Of a stretch of DNA of 7,520 nt, positions 7,234 through 7,520 are shown in pieces. Source of the DNA: Candidatus Thorarchaeota archaeon (GTDB taxonomy: Archaea; Asgardarchaeota; Thorarchaeia; Thorarchaeales; Thorarchaeaceae); assembly GCA_029856425.1 (NCBI GenBank), contig JAHQWZ010000087.1, forward strand, positions 1 to 7,520. The letters run 5' to 3'. The notes beneath the pieces are model-generated. The model made no database searches and was not told the DNA's origin. It saw only the letters and a program-made list of their open reading frames with translations. The first letter of the stretch is position 1. Every line of letters begins with the position of its first letter. Made by a program: the position numbers and the translations under genes.

Positions 7234-7274
7234 CGTGAACCTAGGTCAACCTCACTAGATACACTTGGTTGGGT

Positions 7275-7282
7275 CATAAAAA
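7275..7282 (-). promoter_or_regulatory. Possible TATA box of the nurA-herA-mre11-rad50 operon
   Basis: Minus-strand TTTTTATG (7282 to 7275) is the most AT-rich element in the gap before nurA. With the usual archaeal spacing of about 25 nt, transcription would begin near 7254 and give a leader of roughly 45 nt that carries the Shine-Dalgarno site. The remaining gap up to 7368 shows no gene and no clear T-run terminator for the upstream membrane protein. Prediction by motif and position only. Confidence 0.35.
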
Positions 7283-7368
7283 CCTAGCACTCGGTTGATT
7301 CGAGAGAGTCCTTGGAGCGCGCACCTAATTCCATTTCAGTTGAGCAAATGAGAGTTCAGCAATTCTAA

Positions 7369-7520
7369 CTAGCCTTTTAGAGCAATGATTATGCCAACAC
7401 CCATGATTATGCCTCCAGCGAATGATAGTATACTAAGAATCACTATGTCACTTGAGGTCATTATCACTGTACCACCATATATGGCTGCCAGGTAGAGGAA
7501 CCACGAGAGTGGGGTTAAAA
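7369..7520 (-). CDS. C-terminal end of an unidentified membrane protein (runs off right edge)
   Basis: An open frame enters from the right edge and ends at TAG (7371-7369), giving 49 residues. They are strongly hydrophobic: one membrane segment at about 4-20, a short polar turn (TSSD at 21-24), and a second segment at about 25-46, rich in Ile, Gly and Ala, ending in the short tail LKG. I do not recognise the family and the N-terminal part is missing. That it is coding is inferred from the membrane-like pattern, which random frames seldom give over such a length, and from sharing the strand of all its neighbours. It is separated from nurA by about 160 bp with a probable promoter, so it is likely a different transcription unit. 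Confidence 0.5.
   Translation of the reverse strand, partial: LTPLSWFLYLAAIYGGTVIMTSSDIVILSILSFAGGIIMGVGIIIALKG

Noticed and set aside
7290..7304. Inverted repeat CTCG-7 nt-CGAG upstream of the nurA TATA-like box
   Set aside because: Four-base arms occur often by chance and there is no T-run to make a terminator.
7338..7365. Imperfect direct repeat (AGTTGAGCAAATG and AGTTCAGCAATTC, 10 of 13 bases equal, 15 bp apart)
   Set aside because: Two short, imperfect copies only; too weak to call an operator or repeat array.

Overview
The window looks archaeal. Four complete genes, all read from the minus strand, encode NurA (nuclease), HerA (hexameric DNA translocase), Mre11 (nuclease) and Rad50 (SMC-like ATPase). 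This is the known archaeal machinery that processes DNA double-strand breaks into 3' single-stranded tails for homologous recombination. The pairing of nurA and herA with mre11 and rad50, the Shine-Dalgarno sites resembling GGAGGTGA, and TATA-like boxes at spacings that suit archaeal promoters all support Archaea. Base composition is moderate. The phylum cannot be fixed from this sequence; an Asgard (Thorarchaeota-like) or Thermoplasmatota-like source is only a guess.

Layout in the direction of transcription, from right to left. At the right edge is the C-terminal end of an unidentified small membrane protein (7520 to 7369). A gap of about 160 bp follows, holding a probable TATA box, a perfect 12-bp palindrome and a Shine-Dalgarno site. 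Next come nurA (7208 to 5916), herA (5898 to 4141), mre11 (4130 to 2823) and rad50 (2826 to 742). The gaps shrink from 17 nt to 10 nt to a 4-nt ATGA overlap, and each downstream gene has its own ribosome binding site, so this is very probably one operon with translational coupling at mre11-rad50. After a 58-bp spacer with its own TATA-like box, the left edge holds the N-terminal 227 residues of a multi-pass membrane protein that resembles GT-C glycosyltransferases (683 to 1, running off the window).

How the genes work together (family knowledge): Mre11-Rad50 binds and clips broken ends under ATP control. HerA forms a hexameric ring that pumps DNA into the NurA dimer, which degrades it and leaves a 3' tail for RadA. 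All four proteins are full length by their motifs, with the metal ligands of Mre11, the Rad50 ATPase motifs and zinc hook, the HerA P-loop and the NurA acidic, Tyr and His residues all visible.

I do not see a new system here. Points worth a second look are sequence variations within the known one: a short-armed Rad50 with altered Walker A and ABC signature motifs, a HerA with an EE Walker B lacking the usual following His and a polar insertion before it, a NurA with a long stretch between its first two active-site motifs, and a palindrome in the operon leader. No RNA genes, CRISPR arrays, insertion sequences or strong terminators were seen.
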